NCBI RefSeq assembly: GCF_008728515.1
Contig: NC_044984.1
Location: 91,497,181-91,561,180 of the forward strand
From: Papio anubis
Lineage: Eukaryota > Chordata > Mammalia > Primates > Cercopithecidae
Reading direction: 5' to 3'
Length of the DNA: 64,000 bases
This document shows, piece by piece, positions 33,751 to 44,530 of the stretch. The position numbers and the translations under genes are program-made. Below the pieces are notes generated by a model. The model saw nothing but the letters and a program-made list of their open reading frames with translations. It was not told where the DNA came from and ran no database searches. The stretch's first letter is position 1. Every line of letters begins with the position of its first letter.

Positions 33751-34411
33751 AATGCCTACAGTTTGTTTGACTCTCACAGGTTCAGGTCAGTGAAAAGAAA
33801 ACAGAGACCTTCCGTTGTCCCTGGACAAGTTTGATCCTTGCATCATTTACCCATGGTTAGAATTTCTGATCTTCTGACCGAATCCTTTCCTAGTGTTTCT
33901 CAGTGTCTTGGCCTAGCTTATTGATAGTACTTTCCATATGGTGTACCTGGACTTACAGAACAGCCTTCACCCTCTTCGCTTTAGTTGACTTTTCTGGACA
34001 TAACCTCATGTTTGCCTAACTTGGAACCCTTACCAGTATTATTATTTTTTTCTGAACCACTGTTCTGACATAGGCTCACATTCTTGCTTTTTTTTTTTTG
34101 TCAAACAAGATCCAAGAAGGCAGCCTCTCTCGTTGGTCTTGGGCACAGCCATTCTTTATTCGGCTGGTGGAAGAAAAAGTATTCTTAAAACTATTCTCTG
34201 ACATCTTAGGCTTATGTTCTAAATACAGAAAAAGTATTCTTAAAACTATCCTCTAACCTCTTAGGCTTATGTTCTAAACTCAAACTTAGTCCAGTGACTC
34301 TATGTTAGATGTGTGGCATACTTCAGTCCAATTTCCCTAACTTCATATGGACATTATGGTGGAAACCTGCCAAAGCTAACAATACAGCAATAGTGACAAT
34401 TGTGGAAATCA
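33751..34411. other. Unique DNA with a 55-bp tandem duplication
   Basis: Holds the duplication at 34173-34282 (listed separately); otherwise nothing recognised. Confidence 0.4.
34173..34282. repeat. 55-bp tandem duplication, two copies
   Basis: 34173-34227 and 34228-34282 both begin 'gaaaaagtattcttaaaact' and contain 'cttaggcttatgttctaaa'. I count 5 differences in 55 positions. Confidence 0.92.
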
Positions 34412-34555
34412 GAATTGCTGGGCATACAGGCACTCACCTGTAGTCTCAGCTACTTAGGAGAATGAGGTAGGAGGATCATTTGAGTCCAGGAGTTTGAGTC
34501 TAGACTGGGTAACATAGTAAGATCACATCTCTAAAAAAATAGAAAAATAAGAAAT
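34412..34555 (+). mobile_element. Alu-monomer fragment (FLAM/AluJ-like), sense
   Basis: 'gctgggcatacaggcactca', 'cctgtagtctcagctactta' and 'acatctctaaaaaaatag': a single Alu monomer with an A-rich end. Confidence 0.75.
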
Positions 34556-34570
34556 AAGAATATGTTCTGA

Positions 34571-34871
34571 TTTTTTTTTTTTTTTTTTTGAGATGGAGTC
34601 TCGCTCTGTCGCCCAGGCTGGAGTGCAGTGACGCGATCTCGGCTCACTGTAAGCTCCGCCTCCTGGGTTTATGCCATTCTCCTGCCTCAGCCTCCCGAGT
34701 AGCTGGGACTACAGGCGCCGCCACCTCACCCGGCTAGTTTTTTGTATTTTTTTAGTAGAGATGGGGTTTCACCGTGTTAGCCAGGATGGCCTCGATCTCC
34801 TGACCTTGTGATCCGCCCGTCTCGGCCTCCCAAAGTGCTGGGATTACAGGCTTGAGCCACCGCGCCCGGCC
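34571..34871 (-). mobile_element. AluYRa-type SINE, antisense
   Basis: T19 tail and near-consensus body with 'gccacctcacccggctagtt' and 'gcttgagccaccgcgcccgg', the same lineage marks as the copy at 15181. Target duplications 'tatgttctga' at 34561-34570 and 34872-34881. Confidence 0.93.
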
Positions 34872-34924
34872 TATGTTCTGATTTTTAAATTAAAACACAA
34901 AACTAAAGGATCCAAGTTAATAAT

Positions 34925-35250
34925 AAAAATAATAGCTAACATTTCTTGAGTGTTTATGATGCTCGGTCCATGGCATGTAATAAGTGCCAAATAAAGATTG
35001 GTTGTGGTTTTCTGGTTCTTTGTTGCTGTTATTGTTATATAGCTTGACAGGCATTCTGGTATATTTGCAAACTTATTTAGTCCTTCCAACAATCCTATGA
35101 GGTCAAGGGACTCCCCTTTTCCACACCTTACAGATGAGGACACTTAGTAAGTACACAGGCATTCAAGAACTTGTCCAAGGCCCATAGTTAATAATTAGTG
35201 GCATGACCTGGAATCAAACCCAGGCAGCAGGGCTTCATTCTCTTAACTTC
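34925..35250 (-). mobile_element. MIR SINE, antisense, with an internal interruption
   Basis: 34925-34980 ('aatagctaacatttcttgag') and 35060-35250 ('caatcctatgaggtcaaggg', 'cttacagatgaggacactta', 'gaatcaaacccaggcagc') are colinear MIR parts. The 70-80 bp between them do not match. Confidence 0.75.
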
Positions 35251-35267
35251 AAGATGGTTATTGTTAT

Positions 35268-35350
35268 TTTACTGATGAATACAGTGCCTACATGTCGTTG
35301 CTTCACAAATGTTTGTTGAGTGAGTGAATGAATTAGTCAATAAATGAATG
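35268..35350 (+). mobile_element. L2 3'-end fragment
   Basis: 'cacaaatgtttgttgagtgag' followed by GAATGAAT-like units is the L2 terminus. Confidence 0.55.
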
Positions 35351-36539
35351 GAGAGTTCTATAGCTGGCTTTTTTTTTTTTTTTCCAGCATGTTCCCTACC
35401 ACCATTCTCTGGAACATATGAATTCAAATGTATTTTTCATTTTATCTAAGACATAATTATGATGACATCTTAGCTATTATAAAAATACTCTATGTTCTAC
35501 AAACGTTATTTGCAGTTTACCCAGATGTTTGGTTAATGTGGTTCCTCATGATTTTATTAGTTTGAATAACTGAGACATGCTTATCTTCAGGGGAATAATG
35601 ATGTATTGTACCAGTGTAGACAAAGCTTCAGGAAAATACAGCCATAAGCAGAAGAGGCAAGGCGGGTATTTTGTTCTTGTTGTTTTCCTGATTCTGTTTC
35701 CTGTGCTTGCTTTCTGTAGGCTGGAAATGACTCTCCCTGAAGTTAATTCCTCAATTGTCCTTGCGCTGTCAGATGCCTTTCTTTCTGAAGGATTTCCTTA
35801 ATCCACTGTGGTACTTTAAGTGGCTGTCTTGATAACACCAAATGTCATCTGGCAAGCGAATGACCTTACCTGCTATCCACATATATTGTCAGAGGGAACT
35901 GTGAACTTTGTTTTGGCTTTAATTTTAAGAGCCTGAATCCCAAGGCAGATATCACAAACATGAAGACCTGTCCTATTCCTGCTTCTGTACGTTGCTGGAG
36001 AATAATAGAATTATTGCTCTTTTTATTTGTGTTTATTTTTCTATTTTTGGAAGAACTACTTATTGTTAAGTGATAGAGAAAGAATGCCAATAAACCGATA
36101 CCTGGGTGAATCACGGACTGAAAGTAACCCTGCTGCGGATGCCACAAAGACACTGCTGTGTCTTTCAAACCAGGAGAGCTTGAAAGTGACTATTTACAGT
36201 ATCTCTTTATAAAATGTTGCCCTCAGTTAAAGTTGTGCTATGACAAAACAAATGGCTCTGATAAACACTGGAGTCTATTCTTCCTATGCTAGCGACAGCA
36301 AAACCTGGACATATTCCTGAGCCTAGTTTACAGAAGATTCTCTGTTTAGAGGCAGAGTTGACATGGCATCTGTGCTGAAGCAAATATCCAAGCAACGCAC
36401 AGAGCTGGGCTGGTGGGATGGTGGACAGGGGTGGTATTAGGTGAACTCATCCCTATTGCTGCATAAAACAAAAGAAAGAGAAAGTCTCCAGGTATGCGGC
36501 TTATCAAACAATTCTATGCATCTGATTCAGACCAGATTG
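35351..36539. other. Unique DNA
   Basis: No confident element. Overlapping short frames on both strands at 35866-36212 have no domain. Confidence 0.4.
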
Positions 36540-37090
36540 TGTTGGACAAAATTACCTTTGATCCAAATTTTAAAGGAGTAGGAGTTGGCTCAGCAGAGAA
36601 GTAAGGGAGAGCATTCCAGGGAAGGAGGAATGAGTAGAGATTTTAAAAGAACAAGAAACTATGACTGGTTGATATAGCTATGTGCAGGATAAGTCAGGAA
36701 AAGAATACAAAGACCAGATTACAAAGGCTTTGTTTCCCAACATGAAAGTTTCTGCTTTAACAGAGGGCTCTGGGGAGAGGGAAAGTAGCAGTGTTAAATT
36801 TCCATTTGAGAACCATTATTCGATTGGCAATGTGAAGGTGGAGCTGGAGGTGACTGAAAGCTAGAGGCAGGAAGACAAGTTTCAAAGGGTGGTTGAAGGA
36901 TGAAGAAGAGGGGCTTAGAGTTATGAGATATTTTAGGAAGTAAAATCAACAGAATTTGGTGGGTGATGGAACTTGAGTAAAAGCAATTAAAGACTGAGTT
37001 CCTTTAGGCTGGGTAGCTGGTTGAATGGTGGCACTGACTTCAAGGGAAAAGAAGGCAGGAGAAGAAGCAGGTCTGGAGAAAAACGTTACA
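36540..37090 (-). mobile_element. L2 LINE remnant, antisense
   Basis: 'ggagagcattccagggaagg', 'aagtaaaatcaacagaatttgg', 'gctggttgaatggtggcactg' and 'aggagaagaagcaggtctgg' follow the reverse of the L2 consensus as I recall it. Confidence 0.55.
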
Positions 37091-37550
37091 TGTGGTGACA
37101 TCTACAAAAGCTGACCAGATTTATATGCTGGGCTTTGTTATCAGCCCGAGCTTATCTCTTGTCAATATATACTGATATTTAAGTTCTCAGCCTTGGCTCA
37201 TTCAACTCAGTGGTCCCTGTTAAGATTGTCACCATGGATTCTCTTGTGAATCATTTCAAGACCATAGAAGATTGAAAGCAGAGGCATTTTATCTCAAAGT
37301 GGCTGGAGGTTCATTCTCCCCAGTGCTTGACCCTTAGACAGGAGAACCAAAAACAGTTTGGCTTATCAGCCTCTTGGAGAGTAGACTAGTGGTATAGCAA
37401 CCAAGCTACACTGGGCAACAATCAAACCACTGGACCTCAAGGGGAAGTTTACACCAAGTCTGCCTCAATCAGGGTCTTGTGTTCTCTCAAATCCTTCACA
37501 TATATGAAGCCCACATATTTCTACTTCTCTCTTCTTCCACCCTCACAGCC

Positions 37551-37970
37551 TGCTATGGTTTGAGTGTGTCTCCCAAAAGTTCATGTGTTGGGACCTTTGT
37601 TCCTCAATGTGACAGTGTTGAGAGGTGGAACCTTGTGGGAGGTGTTTAAGTTATGGGGGCTTCACCCTCATGAAGGGACTAATGCAGTCCTCTTGGGATT
37701 AAATTACTTTGTTCGAGACTAGGTTAGTTCTCATAAGAGTGGGTTGTCATGAAGCAGGCCAGCCTGCTTCATCTGCCCTTTTTTTGCATGACTTGCTTTC
37801 CCTTTCAATTTTCCACCAAGCCATAAGGCAGCAAAAGGCCCATACTAGATACAGCTCCTTGATCTTGAACTTCTCAGCCTCCAGAACTGTGAGCCAAAAT
37901 AAACCTCTTTTCTTTATTAATTACTCAGTGTCAAGTATTCTCTTATAGCAAGAGAAAACAGACTAGTACA
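37551..37970 (+). mobile_element. MaLR solo LTR (MSTD/MLT1A-like), sense
   Basis: Starts 'tgctatggtttgagtgtgtc' and ends 'agaaaacagactagtaca'. Internal words include 'ctccagaactgtgagccaaa' and 'gagaggtggaaccttgtggg'. A perfect 5-bp target duplication 'cagcc' lies at 37546-37550 and 37971-37975, so both ends are exact. Confidence 0.92.
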
Positions 37971-38342
37971 CAGCCCTTCTGCAAAAAACGGTCCAAATAT
38001 CTTGTGTTCTTGGTCACCCTTGGGCTGCTTACACAACAAGTGTTTTCCCATTTTCAAAACTCATTCTTTTGAGTTTCAAAGTCTTCCCCTAGGTTAATGG
38101 GATCTCAAAGATAATGACAAAAGTATCCCATAGTTCTACTTTCACCTGCTTAATCCTCTCCACCCAAGTATTTTGGGGAGCACCCAGAGGATGTTTCCAT
38201 GTGCTCAGAGTACTCAAGTTCTTTTGTTCTGACTGGTCACCACAACCAGCCACCTCTGCCGCTCCTACTTTCGTCTTGCCTCTTTGGGGGAAATACTGAT
38301 GTTTGTACTGTGGGTCCTTTAAGAATTATCTGTTCTATGCTG

Positions 38343-38738
38343 TGATCGTTAATTTTAGGTGTCAACTTGGCTAGATTAGGGTGCTCGGTTGTTTGGTCAA
38401 ACACTAGTCTAGATGTCGCTGTGGAAGGATTTTGTAAATGTGATTAACCTTTACAATTAGTTGAATATAAGTAAACCCTCCATAATGTGGGAAGCTCTCA
38501 GCCAATCTGTTGAAAATCTTAAGAGCAAAAACTGAGGTTTCCGAGAGAAGAAAGAATTCTGTCTCAAGACTATAGCATGAAAATACGAAGTTTCTGAGTT
38601 TCCAGCTGCTGGCCTCCCCTGTGGACTTCAGACTTGCCAGTCACCAACAATTGCATGAGCCAATTTTTTAAAATAAATCTCTTCCTGTATATGTATCTCC
38701 TAATAGTTCTCTCTCTTTGGAGAACTTGGACTGGCACA
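38343..38738 (+). mobile_element. LTR-like interspersed repeat, family not assigned
   Basis: From 'tgatcgttaattttaggtgtc' to 'ggagaacttggactggcaca'. It has 'gtcaacttggctagattagg', 'gaaaatcttaagagcaaaaac' and 'gagccaattttttaaaataaa'. TG...CA ends suggest an LTR. The flanks show no duplication. Confidence 0.65.
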
Positions 38739-39019
38739 GATGTTTATGTCAGTGGTACTCTGATACTCTGAGCCTTCTCAATTCTTGACATTCCAAAGCT
38801 TATGGGTGTCTTTGCAGGGAGAAGGTCTCTTTCCTTCACCTGTATGGTTAATCACTCAGGCCCAAAGTGACCCTCCCCATCCCTCCCTGAGTCTCGGTCT
38901 GCCCAAGACATTCATAAAGACTTCTCTCCTAGCATCCCTCTGTAGCAATCACTTCACAGTACTCAATTACAGGTCCTAGAAGGTACAGGGCCAATATTCT
39001 TGCCTGAAGCAGCATAAAG

Positions 39020-39505
39020 GGTTGACACCACATTTACTTTGCTCACTCATGTGCCCCAGTTCCTAGTAAAATGCTGCCATGTAGTATGTACTAAATAAAT
39101 ACTTATAGATTGACACATTGAGACAGATACTTCCTACTGTCTCCTTTACTAGTCACTTTCTCTAAATCCAACAATCCAAGTGTAAATCAACTCCTACCTG
39201 TCCTGCCTACCACCAGCATGTTCATCAGACCAAGTCTGAGTACGATTTTAGGCTGTAATTGAAGAAGCAGGGCTAGGCAGTCCCCTTCCTCTCTGACAGG
39301 AATTAATCCCCCCACCTGCTCCCTTCGCACAAATCTTTGCCAAGCAGAATCCAGCTCATTTGTCTCACTTTGCGTTTTCATTAATTTTTTCCACTATCTC
39401 CTCAACAAGAATGGGTCCCTGGTTTATTTAATCTTCTCAGTGCCTCAAATAGTACCTGGAACATCTTATATTCTTAAATAGTTTTTCATAAAAGAAAGAA
39501 TGGAT
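39020..39505 (+). mobile_element. Two L2 3'-end fragments
   Basis: 'gtagtatgtactaaataaata' (39079-39110) and 'agtgcctcaaatagtacctgg' (39438-39460) are each L2-terminus-like. The DNA between them is not recognised. Confidence 0.4.
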
Positions 39506-39581
39506 GGAAGAAGCAAGGAAAAGAGGAAAGCAGAAACAGTGAGACAAAGAGAAAAAAATGAAAGAGGGAAAGAAAGGGGAA
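39491..39581. repeat. Purine-rich low-complexity tract
   Basis: About 90 nt of nearly pure A/G on the plus strand with only a few pyrimidines. Confidence 0.8.
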
Positions 39582-41149
39582 TTTGACTTGAGAAACAAAT
39601 CTCTAGTTTTAAGGCTGCCTCCACCTTTGCTTGGAATTGCACTTAGTTTTGTCATATTCAGGTAACAAAATTTCTCCAAGCTAGTAAATTAATTACTTTG
39701 AGAATCCTATTAATTTTAAAACTGTTGATGCAATACATAGAACAGGATGCTTGTGGCTTGAAGGAACAGAACAGAAACTAACTTAAAACCTGAACCTGAA
39801 AACTCAATTCACTGGACTAAATTTATTTCCTACACTCACACTCCAGATCAGACACTTAAAGCTGTAATGGAGAACAATTATATTGCATAATATATTTTCA
39901 CTAATGAGAATGTGGGAAAGTACTTCTGCGACTGCAGTGCACATGGTTTGTAATATGGCAAAGTGGGACTGATGCCTGGTTTGCTGAAATCTAGTGTTAA
40001 AATTGTTGTATTTGAAGCCACATCCTAGAGAGACTCAGATGGAAGAATCCTCTACAATTAGAATGTCAAATCACACTTTTTCCTCTTCAAATTGCATTTC
40101 TAAAAATAAGATAATGAAAACATGTATTTGTGTGGGAGAGGACTTATTGTGGAAAGCTGCAAATAAGACACATGAAAACGTCTGTGCTCAGAAACCCCAT
40201 TCAGGAGGAGACTTTCACTGCAGGGAGCTTCTCTGCCATAAAGAAGGCTGCACAATGTGTTCTGTGCACAAAAGGGTAGCAGCCCAGAAAGCTGACTGCA
40301 TTTCTAAGCCTCTAGAATGAAAAGGTATGCAGACAACATTGTTTTACTGGTTCAGGCTAGTTTTTCCTCTTCCCTGTCATTTAATCTCAGACATTCCTTG
40401 AAGGAGTTGGGGAAAGACTTCTAAAGATTACTAAACCATGCAGCAGCTTTAAACCTTTAAAATGGTTCACTACTGAGTACATTTGGTGGCCACTAGGTAA
40501 TGGAAGGCATCTAAGGAGGCCTGAAGTAATTCCACAGGATTTCTCCCACACCTTCTTTTCCTCAGCTTCCCAAGTGCAGATAAAACTAGATATAGCAAAA
40601 AGGTTTAGGGTTGTCATTAGTGATGAGTGAAAGACTCAGCTATCTGTAGTGATGAGTGAAAGACTCAGCTATCTGTGAGGTTCCTTCCTTAAGGAGATTA
40701 TTTCTCACTGATGTGGGTGACTTGAGGCCACCTATCTTTGGGAATAAAAGAAAATATCAAGTAGAAGGAAAAGTTTGGAGAAAATCATCTCCTTAAGTTT
40801 TTTTTTTTTTTTTTTTTGGAGAAGTAGTATTTATAAACCCAGAAACAGGCATTTGGAGTGCCCCTTTCTTTCTTTTCTAAAGTTAATGGATATTTTAGGA
40901 ATATAAGATTTCTCTTACTCAAGTGAAGATGAGAGTGAGGAAACTTCGTTTGAAGCAAGACAGAAGTAATGTTTTTATTTTAACAGTCAAGTACTTACTA
41001 GGAGGTAATTAGCATGCTAGGAACTGAACCGGCTATAAGTTGTTGAACTATTTATTGCTATGGAAATTACTGGTAGCATTTTGAAAATGTTTGCTTTTCA
41101 TTGCTTCCTGCATTTCAGTGTTGCTATTTGGGATCTCTTTCCTTCTCTC
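39582..41149. other. Unique DNA with a 29-bp tandem duplication
   Basis: A 108-codon frame at 39994-40320 (+) shows no domain and has no promoter, splice or A-tail support. T20 run at 40798-40817 with no Alu attached. Confidence 0.4.
40618..40675. repeat. Perfect 29-bp tandem duplication
   Basis: Two identical copies, 40618-40646 and 40647-40675, of a unit starting 'tagtgatgagtgaaagactc' and ending 'agctatctg'. Confidence 0.95.
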
Positions 41150-42830
41150 TGAAAAAAAAATTCTTTTAATTTATTTTTTAGTTTGGATCTGCTAGCAATG
41201 TATTCTTTCCATTTTGGGATTTTGAAATATCTTAATTTTTTCTTTATTTTTGAGTGTAGAAATCTTGGTTGTCAGTTACTTTCTTTCAGCACATTATGAT
41301 GTGATTCCATTGTCTTATGATTTTCATCATTTCGATGAGAAGTTAGTTGATAATCCTACTGTTGCTCCTTTCATTTCTTTCTCCTTACCACCTCCCTTTA
41401 CTTTTAAGATTTTTTGTTGTTGTCTTTAGAGTTCAGTAATTTGATATAATGTGTCTAGATATAGTTTTTCTATATTAACTTTGTGTAGGGTTCTCAAAAT
41501 TGAAACTGTCAGTTTTTGTCTTCACAAGTTTTAGAAGATTTTTAGTCATTATCTCTTCAAGCATTGCTTCTTTTTTCTCTCCTGTGATGTTAATTACATA
41601 TATTTAAGACTTTTCTTTTGTCCCACATGTATCTATGCTCTTTTATGTATTTTTATTATTTTCTTCTTTATTCTTCAGTTTGGATATTTTTTATTGACTT
41701 GTCTTATATTTTAATAATTTTGTCTTCTGCTTGTCTTTTGATGTATTCTATCCATTCAGTTAGTTCTACATGTACACGTATACACATACATATACATTGT
41801 AAAAATATATAAACATAGAATATGTGATATCTTGTATGTAACTGGTTTGATATGCTTCACTATCTTGGTAAGTTTTAGTAATTGTATTATTTTAATTCCA
41901 AAATTTTTATTTGATTCTTTTTATATATTTTAATCCTTTTTTAAAGTTATACTTTTATATCTATTTGAAAAATTTTCTCCTTATTTTTCTTGAACTTGTA
42001 ATTCATAGTTATTTTTAAGGACTTTTTTCTATTAACACTAATATCTGGATCAACTATGCACCTATTTCCATATTTAGTCTTGGGGTGTTTGGACATGTTA
42101 TTCTCTTTATTGGCATACCTAGCAATTTTTTAAACAATTTGCTACACATTGTATATAAAAATCAATTGTAGTAGCTTTAGCTGAAGTTTGCCCTTTATTC
42201 TGCTATGCAGATAGAGTTAAGGCTGTTTCTTAATCCAATAAAGGCTATGTTTCAATTTGGGTAAGTTTCAGTCTACTCCTGGTTCACCTCTACTCCCAGG
42301 CCCTAATCTTCCTGAGAGCTTGAGAATTTCATGGAGTCTCTCACCCTGGCAGGCCCCACATTCTTTTGAGATCCTCAAAACTCTGCTTTGCCTTTGAGTT
42401 TATCTACTTAGCTTCTAAGCCTGCTTGCCTAGTTTAGGGATTTGGCACATGTTATAAGAGAAAAATTGGTTGTATTATCAGGCTTAGTTCTCTATTTCTT
42501 TCTTGTTACCAGTATCTTGGCTCATTAAGTCTCAAATCTTGTCTCACTGGACTTACAAAACAGTAAAAACCCCTATTCACTTATCTGTCTCTAGCAGTGG
42601 GCTTCTGCCTGGGCACAACCCAGGTTTGCATGCTCTTGCTCTGAGCCCAGAATAATCAAAACACATGCACGATGTGAATGTGCCTTTTTCTAGTTCTTCC
42701 CTTGCCAGAATTGTGTCCCCTCCGGTTCTGATTATTTGATAAACTTTCTGATGCCTTTACACCTGCTATTATGGAAAAATCTGAATTTTAAGTTATTCTT
42801 GGTGGAAATGTTGGCCTGCATCATACTGGA
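41150..42830 (-). mobile_element. Old L1 (L1M/L1ME-like), antisense, with an insert
   Basis: T-rich plus strand with antisense L1M words: 'tttgatataatgtgtctaga', 'cattatctcttcaagcattg', 'cagtttggatattttttatt', 'caaaatttttatttgattct', 'tagtcttggggtgtttggac', 'gagtctctcaccctggcag'. An unrelated segment at about 41771-41870 breaks the colinearity. Confidence 0.75.
41771..41870. repeat. Unidentified insert, copy A of a shared roughly 90-bp sequence
   Basis: Lies between L1M words 'ccattcagttagttct' and 'aagttttagtaattgtatt'. It closely matches 57445-57533: shared words 'gtatacacatacata', 'atatataaacata', 'tatcttgtatgtaa', 'ttcactat' and 'ttggta' occur in the same order. Confidence 0.75.
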
Positions 42831-42854
42831 TTTCTTTTGTAGGCAAGAACTGTT

Positions 42855-42960
42855 CACATCAGCATCTAACATGTATCAAGTACTGTTTAAGGCATGAGCA
42901 GTATAAAAGCAGATAGAGTTGATAAATTCTTAGGGCAGATTCTGCTTCTTCAAGAATGTA
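42855..42960 (-). mobile_element. Possible L2 fragment, antisense
   Basis: 'aacatgtatcaagtactgttt' resembles the reversed L2 end. Confidence 0.35.
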
Positions 42961-42965
42961 TTTCT

Positions 42966-43408
42966 GTTCTAAGTTTAATTGTGTCCTCCTGAAAAAGATG
43001 GGCTGAAATCCTAATCCCCAGTACCTCAGAATGAGATTTTATTTGGAAATAGGCTTATTGGTTAAGATGAGGTTATGCTGAAGTAGGGTGGGCTCCTAAC
43101 CTATTATGAGTGCTGTTATTCTAAGAAGACGGCCACATGAAAACACAGAGACACAGACAGAATATTCACAAGAAGATGGAGACAAATTGGAGTGATGCAT
43201 CTACAAGCCTACAAATTCCAAGGATTGATGGCCACCACCAGAAGCTAGGAGGAGGCAAGGAAGGATGCTCCCCTACAGGTTTCAGCGGGACCTGCGCTCA
43301 CCTTGATTTTAGACTTCCAGCCTCCAAAACTGTGAGACAATAAATTCTGTTGTTCAAAGCCACCCAGTTTGTTATCCTTTGTTATGGAAGCTGTAGGGAA
43401 TGAATATA
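42966..43408 (+). mobile_element. MLT1-like MaLR LTR, sense
   Basis: Words 'gatgggctgaaatcctaatcc', 'tggagtgatgcatctacaag', 'aggcaaggaaggatgctccc', 'agcctccaaaactgtgagac' and 'aagccacccagtttgttatc' follow an MLT1-like LTR in order. Confidence 0.75.
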
Positions 43409-44345
43409 GGTTGTTTGCCTTTAGAAGTTAGAGAAGCTACCCTGAATAAGTGCAACAGAATAATTAGGAACTCCTGTGAGAAAACAGAGAAAGAAGAGGA
43501 CTTGGAGGAGAAGAGACAACAAGTTAGGAGCAGTAGCTTGACAAAATGCTTTGTGTTTTAATGTTTGCGGTATTCAATGTTTGTGGTACATCCCAGTAAC
43601 ATTAATTTGTTGGTGTGGTTAGGTTTTTTGAAGCAACCAGAGAATGACTTGAGAACATTGGCCAGATAATTGTGGGACAAAACGAAGTTAACATACATAG
43701 GTGTCAGAGGGCATAAGATCTATGGAACGTCTAAGTCCTGGCATTCACAGAAATCTTAAGGATTTTCAAATTCCACTGGCTCTGAAAATTTTCTCCAGTG
43801 AGAATAAGGAGGGTTATTTTTAAGAAACTGATCTTGAACCCAAGGATCATGACATATAAGTTACTCAAATGTTCATTTACTTGATTTGTAGCATTTAGTT
43901 CAATATGAGCTATATTCTTAAGTCATGCTTTAGAAGGTTAGTTACTTTTCCTAGTTATTTTTTCAAACATAATGCCAACTATATTAGTTAGGGCAGGTTA
44001 GGTTAGGCTGCAATAATAAATTTGCCCTAAAATATCAGAAGTATAACAAAGGGCTATTTATTTTTCATGCAATATGTCTAATGTGGATAGTAATGGGAGA
44101 TACTCTGCACCCCATGGTCACTCAGGTACCCAAGATGATGGAGGCTCCACTCCTTGGATCATCAACATTCACAATATCAAAGGACAAAAGAATATGGAGA
44201 ATCATGTGCCAGTAAATTCTTTGGTGGCCCAGAAGTAACACACATTACTTTTGCTCATAGCCCATTGATCAAAACTAGTCAGATGACTCACTAAGCTACA
44301 AAATAAATGGGAAATGCAAGGGAACACATAGAATACTTTCATGTG
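43409..44345. other. Mostly unidentified; possible old repeat at 43985-44330
   Basis: 'ggctgcaataataaatttgcc', 'cccatggtcactcaggtaccc' and 'gatggaggctccact' suggest an old interspersed repeat whose family I cannot name. Confidence 0.4.
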
Positions 44346-44349
44346 TACT

Positions 44350-44530
44350 ATTGTCTCTGCTATTTCTCCTTAGCCTATAAATTAGTTACTATTACTATCC
44401 CCAGTTTACAGATGGAGACATTTGAGACATAGAGAAGTTAAGTAATTTTCCCGAGGTCACATAGCCGGTGAGCTGCTGAGCCAGGACTCAAATGCAGACA
44501 ATCTGGATTCACAAGGCTATGCTATACTGC
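44350..44530 (-). mobile_element. MIR SINE, antisense
   Basis: 'ccagtttacagatggagaca', 'gaagttaagtaattttcccg', 'gccaggactcaaatgcag' and 'ggctatgctatactgc' run in MIR reverse order. Confidence 0.88.

Noticed and set aside
39994..40320. 108-codon plus-strand open frame with several cysteines
   Set aside because: Cysteine spacing fits no finger or knot that I know. One frame of this size is expected by chance in 64 kb.
40798..40817. T20 run as a possible Alu or L1 tail
   Set aside because: No transposon body or target duplication adjoins it.
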